Assembly: GCA_024509875.1 (NCBI GenBank)
Contig: JAMPIV010008530.1
Location: 1-64,000 of the forward strand
DNA: 64,000 nucleotides
Direction: 5' to 3'
DNA from: Oreohelix idahoensis
Lineage: Eukaryota; Mollusca; Gastropoda; Stylommatophora; Oreohelicidae
The notes below the pieces were generated by a model. It had not been told where the DNA came from. It did not search any database and saw only the letters and a list, made by a program, of their open reading frames with translations. A program made the translations under genes and the position numbers. Shown piece by piece: positions 21,433 through 31,714 of the stretch. The first letter of the stretch is position 1. Every line of letters begins with the position of its first letter.

Positions 21433-23147
21433 CTTCAAATGTGCCCCATAAAGACCAGAGTATCAGCATCACCGACATGGTTGACAAGAAAGATTATACC
21501 AGTGTCGTTTTGTTGGCCAATGTCAATTATGGTGAGTCTGGAACCACTGGAAGTGGGGTAGCTGTGCATTCCATTATTTGTCAAGATGGAGAAGCAAACT
21601 TCTGTGAGACCAAGAATGATTTCAAGGTCACAGTTCAAAATGACAGAGGGTCAGATGACATCAGTCGTAGTGTAGTAAACAAAAGGCAGAGTAAGGAATT
21701 ACAGGCAATACAGAACCTTTCTGAATGTGATGTTTGTGTTGTAATGCCATCACATTGTTCTACTCAGAAAAAACAAAACACAGTACATACAGGAGAAAAG
21801 CCTTACAAGTGTGATTTTTGTGGAATAGGGTTTACACACTCTTCTTATTTGAAAGTGCACAAAAGAATACATACAGGAGAGAAGCCATACAGTTGTAATT
21901 TTTGTGGTAAATGTTTTACAACTTGTAGTTATCTGAAAACACACAATAGAATACATACAGGAGAGAAGCCATACAAGTGTGATGTTTGTGGTGTTTGGTT
22001 TAGATATTGTAGTGAGCTGAAAACACACAATAGAATACATACAGGAGAGAAGCCTAACAAGTGTGATGTTTGTGGTGTAATGTTTACACACTGTTCAAGT
22101 CTGAAACTACACAATAGAATACATACAGGAGAGAAACCATACAAGTGTGATGTTTGTGGTGTTTGGTTTAGATTATCTGGTGATCTGAAAAAACACAAAA
22201 GAATACATACAGGAGAGAAACCATACAAGTGTGATATTTGTGGTGTTTGCTTTAGATTATGTGGTGATCTGAAAAAACACAATAGAATACATACAGGAGA
22301 GAAACCATACAAGTGTGATGTTTGTGGTGTTTGGTTTAGATATCGTGGTTATCTCAAAAAACACAAAAGAATACATACAGGAGAGAAGCCATACAAGTGT
22401 GATGTATGTGGTATTTGCTTTAGATATTTTGCTGATCTGAAAAAACACAATATAATACATACAGAAGAGAAAGCATACAAATGTGATGTTTGTGGTGTTT
22501 GCTTTAAATTATGTGGTGATCTGAAAAAACACAATAGAATACATACAGGAGAGAAGCCATACAAGTGTGAAGATTGTGGTGTAAGATATGTGCATTATAG
22601 TAATCTAAAAACACATATCAGAAAACATACTAGAGACAAACCTTGCAAGTGTGATGTTTGTGGTAAAGGGTTTGACATTTGTAGTCTTCTAAAAGAACAT
22701 ATAAGAAGACATACTGGAGAGAAACCTTATATGTGTGATATTTGTGGTGCAGTGTTTTCACAATCTGGTAGACTTAAAATACACAAAAGAATGCATAGCG
22801 GAGAGAAGCCCTACATATGTGATGATTGTGGTGTAAAGTATAAACATTATAGTGATCTAAAAAGACACATCAGAACACATACGGGAGAAAAGCCATACAT
22901 ATGTGATGTTTGTGGTGAAGGATTTTACCGGTGTCGTTATCTAAATGCACACTTAAGATTACATACTGGAGAGAAACCTTACAAGTGTGATGTTTGTGGT
23001 CTAGGGTTTGCACATAATGATTATCTTCGTAAACACAAAAAACGTATACATACAGGGAGGAAGTATTATAAGTGTGACATATGTAATGTAGGGTTTACAC
23101 GATGTCATTATCTGAAAAAGCACAAACTTTTACATACAGGAGGGTAG
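21433..23147 (+). CDS. C2H2 zinc-finger protein, terminal exon with 16 fingers
   Basis: A single long frame reads through from the splice acceptor at 21432 to TAG at 23145-23147. About 125 residues of linker ('ASNVPHKDQSISITDMVDKK' onward) precede 16 tandem C2H2 fingers joined by TGEKP-type linkers, so the protein probably binds DNA in the nucleus as a transcription factor. Every finger keeps C-X2-C. Finger 15 has H-X4-H instead of H-X3-H. Linkers after fingers 8 (TEEKA), 10 (TRDKP) and 15 (TGRKY) are degenerate. Fingers 5, 6 and 9 have the same contact residues (L, G, D, K at -1, 2, 3, 6), a sign of recent finger duplication. If read alone the exon could begin at an upstream start in the intron, but exon phases favour splicing from exon B. 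No orthologue is named. Confidence 0.95.
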
Positions 23148-23199
23148 TCTTAGAGTGCATTGTTTTTGGTATAGAAGTTATTGAGTATTGTCTGACAGA

Positions 23200-23440
23200 G
23201 CATCCAATTGACAGAGTGGTTGGTGCTGTGGTCTCTCTCAGCAAATGTGCCAGGTTCAATTCATGGCATCAACATGCTCCAGTCTACCCAGCTGTAAATG
23301 GGTACCTGACTTTGCTCTGAGTTAGGAAAAAAAGCGATGAGAAAGGGAACAAGTCACTCCACCTTTCAGTGCTGAACCTAGTATAGTAAAGTCTCTAACC
23401 GTTACTTCCCTACAATAGCATCTGCTATGAGACTACCTTG
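23200..23440 (+). mobile_element. tRNA-derived SINE, family 1, copy 1
   Basis: The head has tRNA-like promoter boxes: 'gagtggttggtgctgtgg' and a box B-like 'ccaggttcaattcatgg'. The body has 'ctccagtctacccagctgta' followed by aatgggtacctgac. The second copy at 37375-37640 shares the whole order. It overlaps the 3' flank of the zinc-finger gene, so it could be part of its 3' UTR. Confidence 0.82.
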
Positions 23441-23488
23441 ACCTTGCCTATCTGAAAGCACACAAAATAATACATGCATAAGGTAATC

Positions 23489-23494
23489 AATAAA
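23489..23494 (+). promoter_or_regulatory. Candidate polyadenylation signal AATAAA
   Basis: AATAAA stands about 345 bp after the zinc-finger stop codon, just past the SINE. It is the first canonical hexamer on the + strand after the stop that I noticed. Use in vivo is unproven. Confidence 0.35.
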
Positions 23495-23599
23495 GAGAGA
23501 AAGTAAAAGCCCATGAACAGTCAGTATAAAAATGCACTCAAGGGTAAGTTGAAGGCAACAACAACAACAGTTGAAGGCACTCGTAACAATTAAAAAAGG

Positions 23600-23702
23600 A
23601 GAAAACACAGAAACAGAAGTAAGAGGCTTACTGGGAACTCAAACCCAGGACCATCCAAACGGCTATACCACCTTACCTTAGGAGTCAATCATGACTAGCC
23701 GA
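23600..23702 (-). mobile_element. tRNA-derived SINE, family 2, copy 1
   Basis: On the - strand 'aaggtggtatagccgtttgg' resembles a box A region, and 'cctgggtttgagttcccag' resembles box B at about the tRNA spacing. The same arrangement recurs at 24015-24112 and aligns without gaps over at least 30 bp. No identifiable body or tail. Confidence 0.5.
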
Positions 23703-24014
23703 CTTGCCAATTAGGCAGAATAAAAATATTGTTTCATGGACAGAGATCATTAGTAGGAATGCTCCACATAACTGGAATTCCTTGGACCTAGGAATGACCC
23801 AGACTAATTATACATGCAATAATTTCTGTAGCTTTACTGTTAACCAGTAAAAGCCAGATTTGACAAGACAGAAACTGTAATGCCTTGTCTAATGAGTTGG
23901 AGAAGAATGAAAACAGTACAGGATAGCTAGGGTATGAACATTCAAGAGAGAAACAGCAAAGATTGTCAGCAGTAAACAAATAATACACATAAAGAGGTTT
24001 GTTGCAGGCCCTCA
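23703..24014. other. Intergenic sequence
   Basis: No recognised feature between the two SINE-like copies. Confidence 0.5.
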
Positions 24015-24112
24015 TAAGAAATAAAGACAACAGAAGTGATGAGCTTACTGCGAACCAGAACTCAAGACTATCCAAAAGGTAACACACCTCACTACAAGAG
24101 GCACATCTAAAT
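24015..24112 (-). mobile_element. tRNA-derived SINE, family 2, copy 2
   Basis: The - strand head 'gtgaggtgtgttaccttttgg' and 'gagttctggttcgcagtaag' align with copy 1 at 23600-23702. Divergence is high, so these are old insertions. Confidence 0.48.
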
Positions 24113-24279
24113 TCCATGTACTCACTTCAGACCACAGTTTCAGTTCAAACTTTTTTTTTTAAACATGCAGATACAGGTCAATAATCTTTTTCTGAACACC
24201 CAGAAACAAAAATATTGTGAATAATTGAAATATTATTTGGGCTACGTTAGGCTACTTTTTTATCACATCAATCATTCCT

Positions 24280-24370
24280 TTTTGTTCCCTGTGGAACAAA
24301 GGGCAGAAACAGCTGCTCTCCATCGATTTCTATTCTGGGCTGTCTACTTTGTTATCACAATCTGGCCAAT
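24280..24370 (-). mobile_element. LINE 3' tail fragment
   Basis: The - strand reads 'AQNRNRWRAAVSALCSTGN', a pattern found at the very C-terminus of LINE reverse transcriptases (AQDRxxWRxxVxxLC). Only about 90 bp can be assigned. Confidence 0.55.
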
Positions 24371-24481
24371 TTCTCACTATTTTGGACTTTTGATAAATTT
24401 TGGCTGTTTGTGGACAGTTTCTGAACCAAAACTGACCCAGAGGATTTAAGATAAAAGGTTACAGACTTATAATGACTCAAC

Positions 24482-24770
24482 GTAGAAATGTTTTAAATTT
24501 TAATGTGTGGATATGGTGATGTAGAAATGTTTGAAATTTTTATGTGTGGATATGGTGATGTAGAAATGTTTGAAATTTTTATGTGTGGATATGGTGATGT
24601 AGAAATGTTTGAAATTTTTATGTGTGGATATGGTGATGTAGAAATGTTTGAAATTTTTATGTGTGAATATGATGATGTAGAAATGTTTGAAATTTTTATG
24701 TATGGATATGGTAATGTAGAAATGTTTATGTGTGGATATGGTGATGTAGATATTTTTTTAACTTTTCATG
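24482..24770. repeat. 39-bp minisatellite, about 7 copies
   Basis: 'atgtgtggatatggtgatgt' followed by agaaatgtttgaaattttt recurs every 39 bp from 24503 on. The last units are diverged or shortened. Since 39 is a multiple of 3, a 90-codon frame is open; I do not consider it a gene. Confidence 0.95.
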
Positions 24771-25202
24771 TGTAGGTTTGGTGATGCACATGTTTGTGTC
24801 AATTTGCCCTCAGAACACAAATCATTTGAGTGAAATTGTTATTTGCAGCATCAAAAATAGATGATGCACTTGATAATTATTTATTCTGTTTTATATTTTT
24901 GTTCATTCCTGTGTGACAGTAGTTGTTTGTAGAGTTCTGCAGGTTACTCATTCATGTCAAATATCTCTAGGCTAACATCAAAATAAGGAAGTTTCATACA
25001 GTGTGGACTCGCTTGAACACAGTGTCAAAGTTTGTATTTTCTGAAAGACACTGTGATCAATCATTCAATATTAAAATAAAGAAAATTGTCTACCTCATTG
25101 ATATACATTTGATATTTGTTTTGTTTAATTTTATAATTATTATTATTTTTAATTCAGCATTATTATCTTTGGACTGTTCACTTTTTATTTATATTTTGTA
25201 GT
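24771..25202. other. Intergenic AT-rich sequence
   Basis: No coding or repeat structure recognised apart from short (att)n runs near 25135. Confidence 0.5.
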
Positions 25203-25735
25203 ACTTCTGGCAGTAACCTTGACCTACACAGGATGAGGTCAGAAGAAGCATCATAATAAATAAGAGGAAATATATTGAGGAGTTTGCAAGAGAGGTAGAG
25301 GAAGCTGCAGCCAAAGTAAATACGAGAGATCTGTATAACAACCTAATGGAGTCCCCGTGAAGATCATTATCTTAATGAAGAAGACTTATGACAACATGAT
25401 ATGCAGATCTTCATGAAGGACAACTTACAGAACCATTTGGGATAAGAACAGGAGTGTGACAGGGATGCTTCTTGTCTCCATTTCTTTTCTAACTAGCAAT
25501 AGATTTGGTTATACAAATATTGATGTCACACTGGGCAATTTCTCACTATTTTGGAATCAAATTAAAAACCTTGATGATCTAGATTTTGCAGATGACTTGT
25601 CTACTCTGTCCCATAACCATAATCAGATGCAAGACAAACTGAAAATATTCAATGAGAGGTCATCACAAGTGGCTCTCAAAATACTCATGGAAAAGACAAA
25701 GGTCATGAGGATAAGTGAAAAAAGAGGATGAGAAA
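25203..25735 (+). mobile_element. LINE reverse-transcriptase fragment
   Basis: The + strand first shows 'EEAAAKVNTRDLYNN', the linker also present at 2456. An internal deletion follows, then RT blocks 'FGIRTGV' and 'GCFLSPFLF' and the catalytic box 'LDDLDFADDLSTLSHNHNQM' with 'MEKTKVMRI'. FADD in this context is the reverse-transcriptase active site of LINEs. Stops and gaps make it a relic of the same family as the 2456 fragment. Confidence 0.82.
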
Positions 25736-25896
25736 GAGAAAAGATTGTGGATAGTTTGTCATCATATGATGGGAAGAAGTCAACAACAGAGCTGACCAAC
25801 AGTACTGCAGACAGGAAGCAGTGGAGAGATGTGATCACCTACGCCATTAGGTGTGACCATTATTAGGTCGACAGACTGTGGTCTAACCTACACATA

Positions 25897-26308
25897 ATGG
25901 TTAGTTCATGCTCCTAGTATTGTGCTGTGTCACGTGATCATAGTCATGGTTAGTTCATGCTCCTAGTATTGTGCTGTGTCTGTGATCATAGTCATGGTTA
26001 GTTCATTGTCCTAGTATTGTGCTGTGTCACATGATCATAGTCATGGTTAGTTCATGCTCCTAGTATTGTGCTGTGTCACGTGATCATAGTCATGGGTAGT
26101 TCATGCTCTTAGTATTGTGCTGTGTCTGTAATCATAGTCATGGTTAGTTCATTGTCCTAGTATTGTGCTGTGCCACGTGATCATAGTCATGGTTAGTTCA
26201 TGCTCCTAGTATTGTGCTGTGTCACATGATCATAGTCATGGTTAGTTCATGCTCGTAGTATTGTGCTGTGTCACATGATAATAGTCATGGTTAGTTCATG
26301 CTCCTAGT
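25897..26308. repeat. 49-bp minisatellite, about 8-9 copies
   Basis: 'atggttagttcatgctccta' then gtattgtgctgtgtcacgtgatcatagtc is repeated. Copies 2 and 5 share a shortened 'tgtgtctg.gatcat' form and are followed by copies sharing 'attgtcc', so the array has a three-unit (about 146 bp) higher-order step duplicated once. Confidence 0.94.
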
Positions 26309-27530
26309 AGGTACCACAAAGTGCCTGCTTCGAGCTGTTGAAAATGGACGAAAGTGGAGAAAACTGAGGGAAATTCGTCAAGTTTAAGTCATCACTGTCC
26401 CTTTGCTATTAAGCGGATTGTAATAAAATTTATATCACGATACTCTTTATCTACTTCTCTTTTGAAGTGTATTAATTAAAAAAAAATAAAAGCTATTAAA
26501 GTATTTTTTTTACTAATAAAAACAAACAGCAACATTACGCGTAGTTTGCCCCGGCGCGCTGCGTCTCCGAACGTTTTCGTCTCACCCGCTTCATTCAAAT
26601 AAGGGTCTCTCGACCGCCAAACCACCAATTTGCACACTGTTTTCACAACTTTTAGGGGGAAAAGTGTATCTTTAGTTTCATATATTGCAAACTGTAGAAA
26701 ATAAAGCGTAAAATGTTGATATCTCGAAGTGAAGTTGAAATTTTATCAAATTTGACATTTTAAATGGTGTTATAATTGTTTGCAATGTATGAGGAGATTT
26801 GGGAGCCATTTTCCTTTATTCGTGTGAAATTTTAAAGACTTCTGATATTTTGCGGTCGAGAAAATTGACTTTGAGTAAATTTTGTATCGCTCAAGTTAGG
26901 CCTATAATTTTAGCGAAGGATAGAGAGCGAGGCTGTTCCATTGGCTGTGATAACTCCCGATGTCGATCAAGATCGGGACGCCACTTATATTGGCTCATGT
27001 TCAAACATCATCACATCTTCTGATTTGAGGTTGACAATACGTAAGTATATCACTTATTAACAACGTTTTGAACTTCAAATGTAAAATTTACAATAGTTTT
27101 AATATTATTTAGCAATTTAACACGATCGCAGAGTTTTTGTGTAACAGCATGGATTGAATTGTTATCACCACTTCAGACATTCGCACATCAATCTAATTTT
27201 TTCAAGAGCTTGAAAAGCTAAGAAAGTTACCAATTTGAATAAAAAATGCATGTTTTGATTAATTGGTAATTAAATGAAGGTTTCTTTTGCAACATAATAG
27301 GGTGAATTATGATCTCAAAAGCGAATGATATTGCAAGGCCAAATGCCAATGGCCGACATATTGAGTCAAGGCTATGAAACCGGAAAATACCATAACTAAA
27401 GTAGCTGACGGTGTACTGAAATGTCCGGACTAGCAGGCACTAGTTGATAGTCTTACCTCGAACATAAATATATATAAACAGCTTTCATGAAATGCACTTT
27501 AAATAGTTCAGACTCACGTATTCATGTTAA
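26309..27530. other. Unassigned segment with CpG-containing patches and hairpins
   Basis: This stretch differs from its flanks by CpG-containing patches ('ccccggcgcgctgcgtctcc' at about 26552) and two ATTGG boxes near 26940 and 26990. A TCCCGAT/ATCGGGA inverted repeat lies at 26955-26978, with a perfect-looking donor gtaagtat at about 27042. It could be a promoter with an untranslated first exon, or part of an unidentified element. No coding region was found. Confidence 0.4.
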
Positions 27531-28131
27531 TTAAGGTGGTGGACAGTACTGAAAACTGGATTTTACGTATAAAATATCGATTTTTTACTTTTGAGCTTAT
27601 TTTAGTAAATAATCATCGGGGAATCGAATGAGCAAGGTTTTATAACATAAAAAATGCATTTGATGTATCAAAACGCATATTTTCTGTACTACCCCCAAGC
27701 TATGATTTGCAAATTTGTGCCGAAAATGCAAGATTTGTCACTCAATAATACCTTAGTTACGCTGTCCATATTGTGGACTATTTGGTATCGATACACACGG
27801 AATTTCTTTGTCTGCCGTAATAAAACAAATTCGAATCTATTTTTTCTCATAGCTCTGAGTGATGTGTGTTTGAAAATTTCCATAATTTTACGCTAACTTC
27901 CTTATAAGGAGTGGTCACGGGGTGACCTCATGCCCTCATTCCCGACCCATTGAAGACGCAAACATAAACACCTGTTTTGATTGGTCATAACAACATTTTG
28001 GCTGCGTGCGCAAACGTGGAACGTAACTACAGCAATTTCCACATACACAAAACATTTGTTCGCCTGTAAACGTGGTGTTCGATATTTTTCTCTTGTTTAA
28101 ATTTCAGTGAATTGTGTTCTATTACTTCAAA

Positions 28132-30037
28132 ATGGGAAGAATAGGTAAGAGATCAAAGCAAATATCTGCTGCCAGGTCGCGTCGACAGTGTGTAATTTCT
28201 AGCAGTGGTAAAGGTAAGACAGAATCAGCGGTGAATGATACACAAACAACATGGAATTTCTGCATACCAGTATCCGATAGGCCTATCATTCAAATTGCTG
28301 ATGCAGTAGTGCCGTTCACCACTGGCCCAAGTCGATCTGATATAAAAATTAACTTGAGCACGAGCAAGAATGTTGCATCTCATAATACTGTCTGCGCCCA
28401 GCCTAAACCTACGTACAAAACCATTGTGGACATTTCTTTCTTCAACAACCTTCTTAAAAATGTGTGTTGCAATGTGTGTAAGCAAAGCACATTGCAAACA
28501 AGAACTGAAAACACCAAGTCTAAGGGTTTCTCTCTCTTCCTGGAAGTTGTGTGTCACACATGTGAAAAAGCAATTTCTAGAATGTACACATCCGAGAGGG
28601 AACCAGAAGGCCACGGCCCTCGTGGACACGCAATCAACAAATCTGCTGTTCTTGGTGCCCTCATGTCTGGAATGGGCCCATCTGCGTTCAATCTCTTCTG
28701 TGAGAACATAGACCTCCCTGGCCTGCACCAGAAAACATTTCATAAATATGCAGATCAAATTTTTGATCATTTGGATACCATGCACTCTACAGTATTTCAA
28801 CGTTCCGTCAGCATCGTCCGAGCTGAGACAGCATCGTACCATTAATAAAAAAGAAGTCATTGACATCGCTGTCAGCTTTGATGCAACATGGCTAACTAGA
28901 GGTCATAAGTCACTGATAGGTGTTGGCAGTGTTATCGACATCTTGACAGGCATGGTCATCGATACGCATGTTATGTCTTCCTTCTGTCACACCTGTGAGA
29001 ATACTGGACAGTGGCAACTGAAAAATCAGCCTGACAAATTTGAAAAATGGAAAGCAGAGCATCAGAAGGACTGCTGCCGTAATTACGAAGGGTCAGCCGG
29101 AATGATGGAGGTAAAAGTCTGTGAAGTTCTCTTTCTTCGTTCAGTGGCAAATCACAAGCTACGCTACACTGTTTTGCTATCAGATGGCGATTCCAAGGCC
29201 TACAACAGACTCTGTGACATCAGACCGTATGGACCAGAAGTTGACATTACCAAACAAGAGAGCGTCAACCATGTTGCAAAGCGATTAGGCACTGCACTGA
29301 GGACACTGATTACTGACTGCAGGAAACAAAAAGTCACCCTTGGGGGAAATGGCCGTGGTCGTCTAACCCAAAATGCCATACGAAAATTGTGTATTTACTA
29401 CACCAGGGCCATCCGCAAGCATAGTACAGCCCCAGAGATGAAACAAGCCATCATGGCTTCTCTCTACCATGGGTATTCGACAAACGACAAACCCCAACAT
29501 AATTTGTGTCCGCCAGGCAAAGACTCCTGGTGTTTCTATCAGGCTTCCATCGCCAAAGGAGAAGCTGCCGGACCACACGAGACCAAGGTTCACACTCCGC
29601 TAGACTACAACCTGCTCCATAAGCACTTAGCCCCTATTTATGAGCGTCTTACTGATCAGCATCTGCTCAAGCGGTGTGAGCTAGGTGCAACACAAAATGC
29701 AAATGAAAGCCTACACAATGTAATATGGAGTCGTTGCAGCAAGCGGAAATTTGTGTCATTAAAAAAAGCCAAATTCAGTGTCCTTGTGGCCGTTGGAGAG
29801 TTCAACTTTGGTCCATCAGCCAGTGCAGAAATAAAAAAGCTGTATGGTCAAGCATCTGGAACAAACTCAATACGCCTTGGACAGGTGCGATTGAGGAAAC
29901 ATCTGGCCAACAGCCAGAAACATGAGGCTGACAAACTTGTAAAAAGAAGAAAAATTAGGCAAGAGGCAAGACAACGGCGAGAGGAGGAGCTGCAGGAAGC
30001 TGAAGGAGGTGCAGCATATAGTCCTGGAGGATTTTAA
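28132..30037 (+). pseudogene. Mutator-like/Kolobok transposase with one frameshift
   Basis: ATG at 28132 opens a basic N-terminus ('MGRIGKRSKQISAARSRR'). A cysteine-rich zone follows ('NVCCNVCKQS', 'VCHTCEKA'), which may bind zinc. A one-base shift near 28840 moves translation to a second frame that continues to 30037. That part has 'VSFDATWLTRGHKSLIGVGS' (first acidic residue), 'LLSDGDSKAYN' (second) and 'GATQNANESLHNVIW' (E, third), the pattern of the DDE catalytic core in this family. The C-terminus is a basic coiled stretch. Apart from the frameshift all motifs are intact, so the insertion may be fairly recent or the shift may be a sequencing error. Role: transposition of the element. Confidence 0.83.
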
Positions 30038-31586
30038 ACACATTCGGCCCCCCAGAATGGATTATATTGGACAAGACAAGGCACTCGGTGAGTAAAATGC
30101 ATTTTTCTTAAAACTAACATTTTATTAACCAAAAATGTTATTACTAACAAACTATCTAACAGAGTAGTCACAAATTTGGCATGCATGTAGTACACATCTA
30201 TATCTTTAAAGTAACACATCCGCATTTTTGATATTTTGGTAATTTTCTTTTATAAATTAAAAAAAAATATTTAAACAAATATTTTTTCATACAAATATAG
30301 TGTTTTTGTTTTTTTAAATCATTAAAAATATAATTTTAAACTTCAAAATAATCATGAGTAAAATTGTTTTAATTGTCAGTCACAACATGTGGGTGCAATT
30401 TGATAAAGTTTGGTCAATGGGAAACAAGATTTTTGCTCTTGAAAATTGGTGAAAAACCCAATAAAGCGGTTGTTTTTTTGGTTACCATGGTAGAAGGACA
30501 GAAGAAAAATTAGGCAAGACAAAGGGGAGAGGAGGAGCTGCAGGAAGCTGAAGGAGGTGCAGCATATAGTGCTGGACAATTTTAAACACATTCAGCCCCC
30601 CAGAATGGAGTATATTGGACAAGACAAGGCACTTTGTGACTAAAATGCATTTTTCTCAAAACTAACATTTTATTAACAAAAAATGTTATTTTTTACAAAC
30701 TATCTAATAGATCAGTCTGAAATTTGGCATGCATGTAGTACACATATATATCTTTAAATTGTCATAAACTTTTTTTGATATTTTGGTAATTTGCTTTGAT
30801 ATATTTTGTAAAATATTTTTTTTTTCATTTTTTTTTCATACAAATAAAGGGTATTTTTTTAAAAAATCATTAAAAGTAGAATTTTAAACTTATAAAAAAA
30901 AGCCTATGACAAATTGTTTTATATGTCAGTCACAACATGTGTGTGCAATTTGATAAAGTTTGATCAATGGGAAACATAAGATTTTTGCTCTTGAAAATTG
31001 GTGAAAAACCCAATATGGCGGTTGTTTTGTTGGTTACCATGTAGAAGGAAAGAAGAAAAATTAAGCAAGATAAAGGCGAGAGGAGGAGCTGCAGGAAGCT
31101 GAAGGAGGTGCAGCATATAGTGCTGGACAATTTTAAACACATTCAGCCCCCCAGAATGGAGTATATTGGACAAGACAAGTCACTCGGTGACTAAAATGCA
31201 TTTTTCTCAAAACTAACATTTTATTAACACAAAATGTTATTTTTTACAAACTATCTAATAGATCTGTCTGAAATTTGGCATGCATGTAGTACACATATAT
31301 ACCTTTAAATTGTCATAAGCTCTTTTGATATTTTGGTAATTTGCTTTGATATTTTTTTTAAATATTTTTTTTTTCATACAAATATAGTGTATTTTTAAAA
31401 AAAAAATCATTAAAAATAGAATTTTAAACTTATCAGAAAAAGCCTATGACAAATTGTTTTAATTGTCAGTCACAACATGTGTGTGCAATTTGATAAAGTT
31501 TGGTCAATGGGAAACATAAGTTTTTAGCTCTCGAAAATTGGTGAAAATCCAAAATGGCGGATGTTTTTTTGGTTACCATGGTAACC
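29947..31586. repeat. Triplication of about 550 bp at the transposon 3' end
   Basis: The block starting agaagaaaaatta at 29947, about 30502 and about 31053 occurs three times. It includes the last 30 codons of the gene and the 3' noncoding region. The first two copies end in ggttaccatgg joined to tagaagg. The third ends in the full palindrome GGTTACCATGGTAACC (31571-31586). Copies differ by scattered changes, and the repeated gene tails are out of use. Confidence 0.93.
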
Positions 31587-31714
31587 ACATGTTTTTTAAC
31601 AAAATAAACTGTAGAATTTGGTTCATGGACATACACTGTGTCTATTGAGCACATAAAAAGTTTGAAAATGTTATTAGAACAAAAGTTAGTTTTCACTGTA
31701 GGGTACCCCCTTAA

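Larger units (their letters stand above)
27535..31710 (+). mobile_element. Kolobok/Mutator-like DNA transposon, 4176 bp
   Basis: TTAA lies on both sides (27531-27534 and 31711-31714). The ends are ggtggtggacagtactgaaa and, in reverse complement on the right, gggggtaccctacagtgaaa, matching at 15 of the first 23 positions. Inside is one gene coding for a transposase of the invertebrate 'Mutator-like transposase domain' type. TTAA target duplication is the hallmark of Kolobok and of piggyBac. Classical Mutator elements make 8-11-bp duplications, which I do not see. The 3' region is expanded by a triplication of about 550 bp. Confidence 0.75.

Noticed and set aside
21750..22564. Several - strand frames opposite the zinc fingers
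   Set aside because: They mirror the 84-bp period of the finger repeats on the other strand and have no independent support.
24503..24775. 90-codon frame with a 13-residue period
   Set aside because: Explained by the 39-bp minisatellite, a multiple of three.
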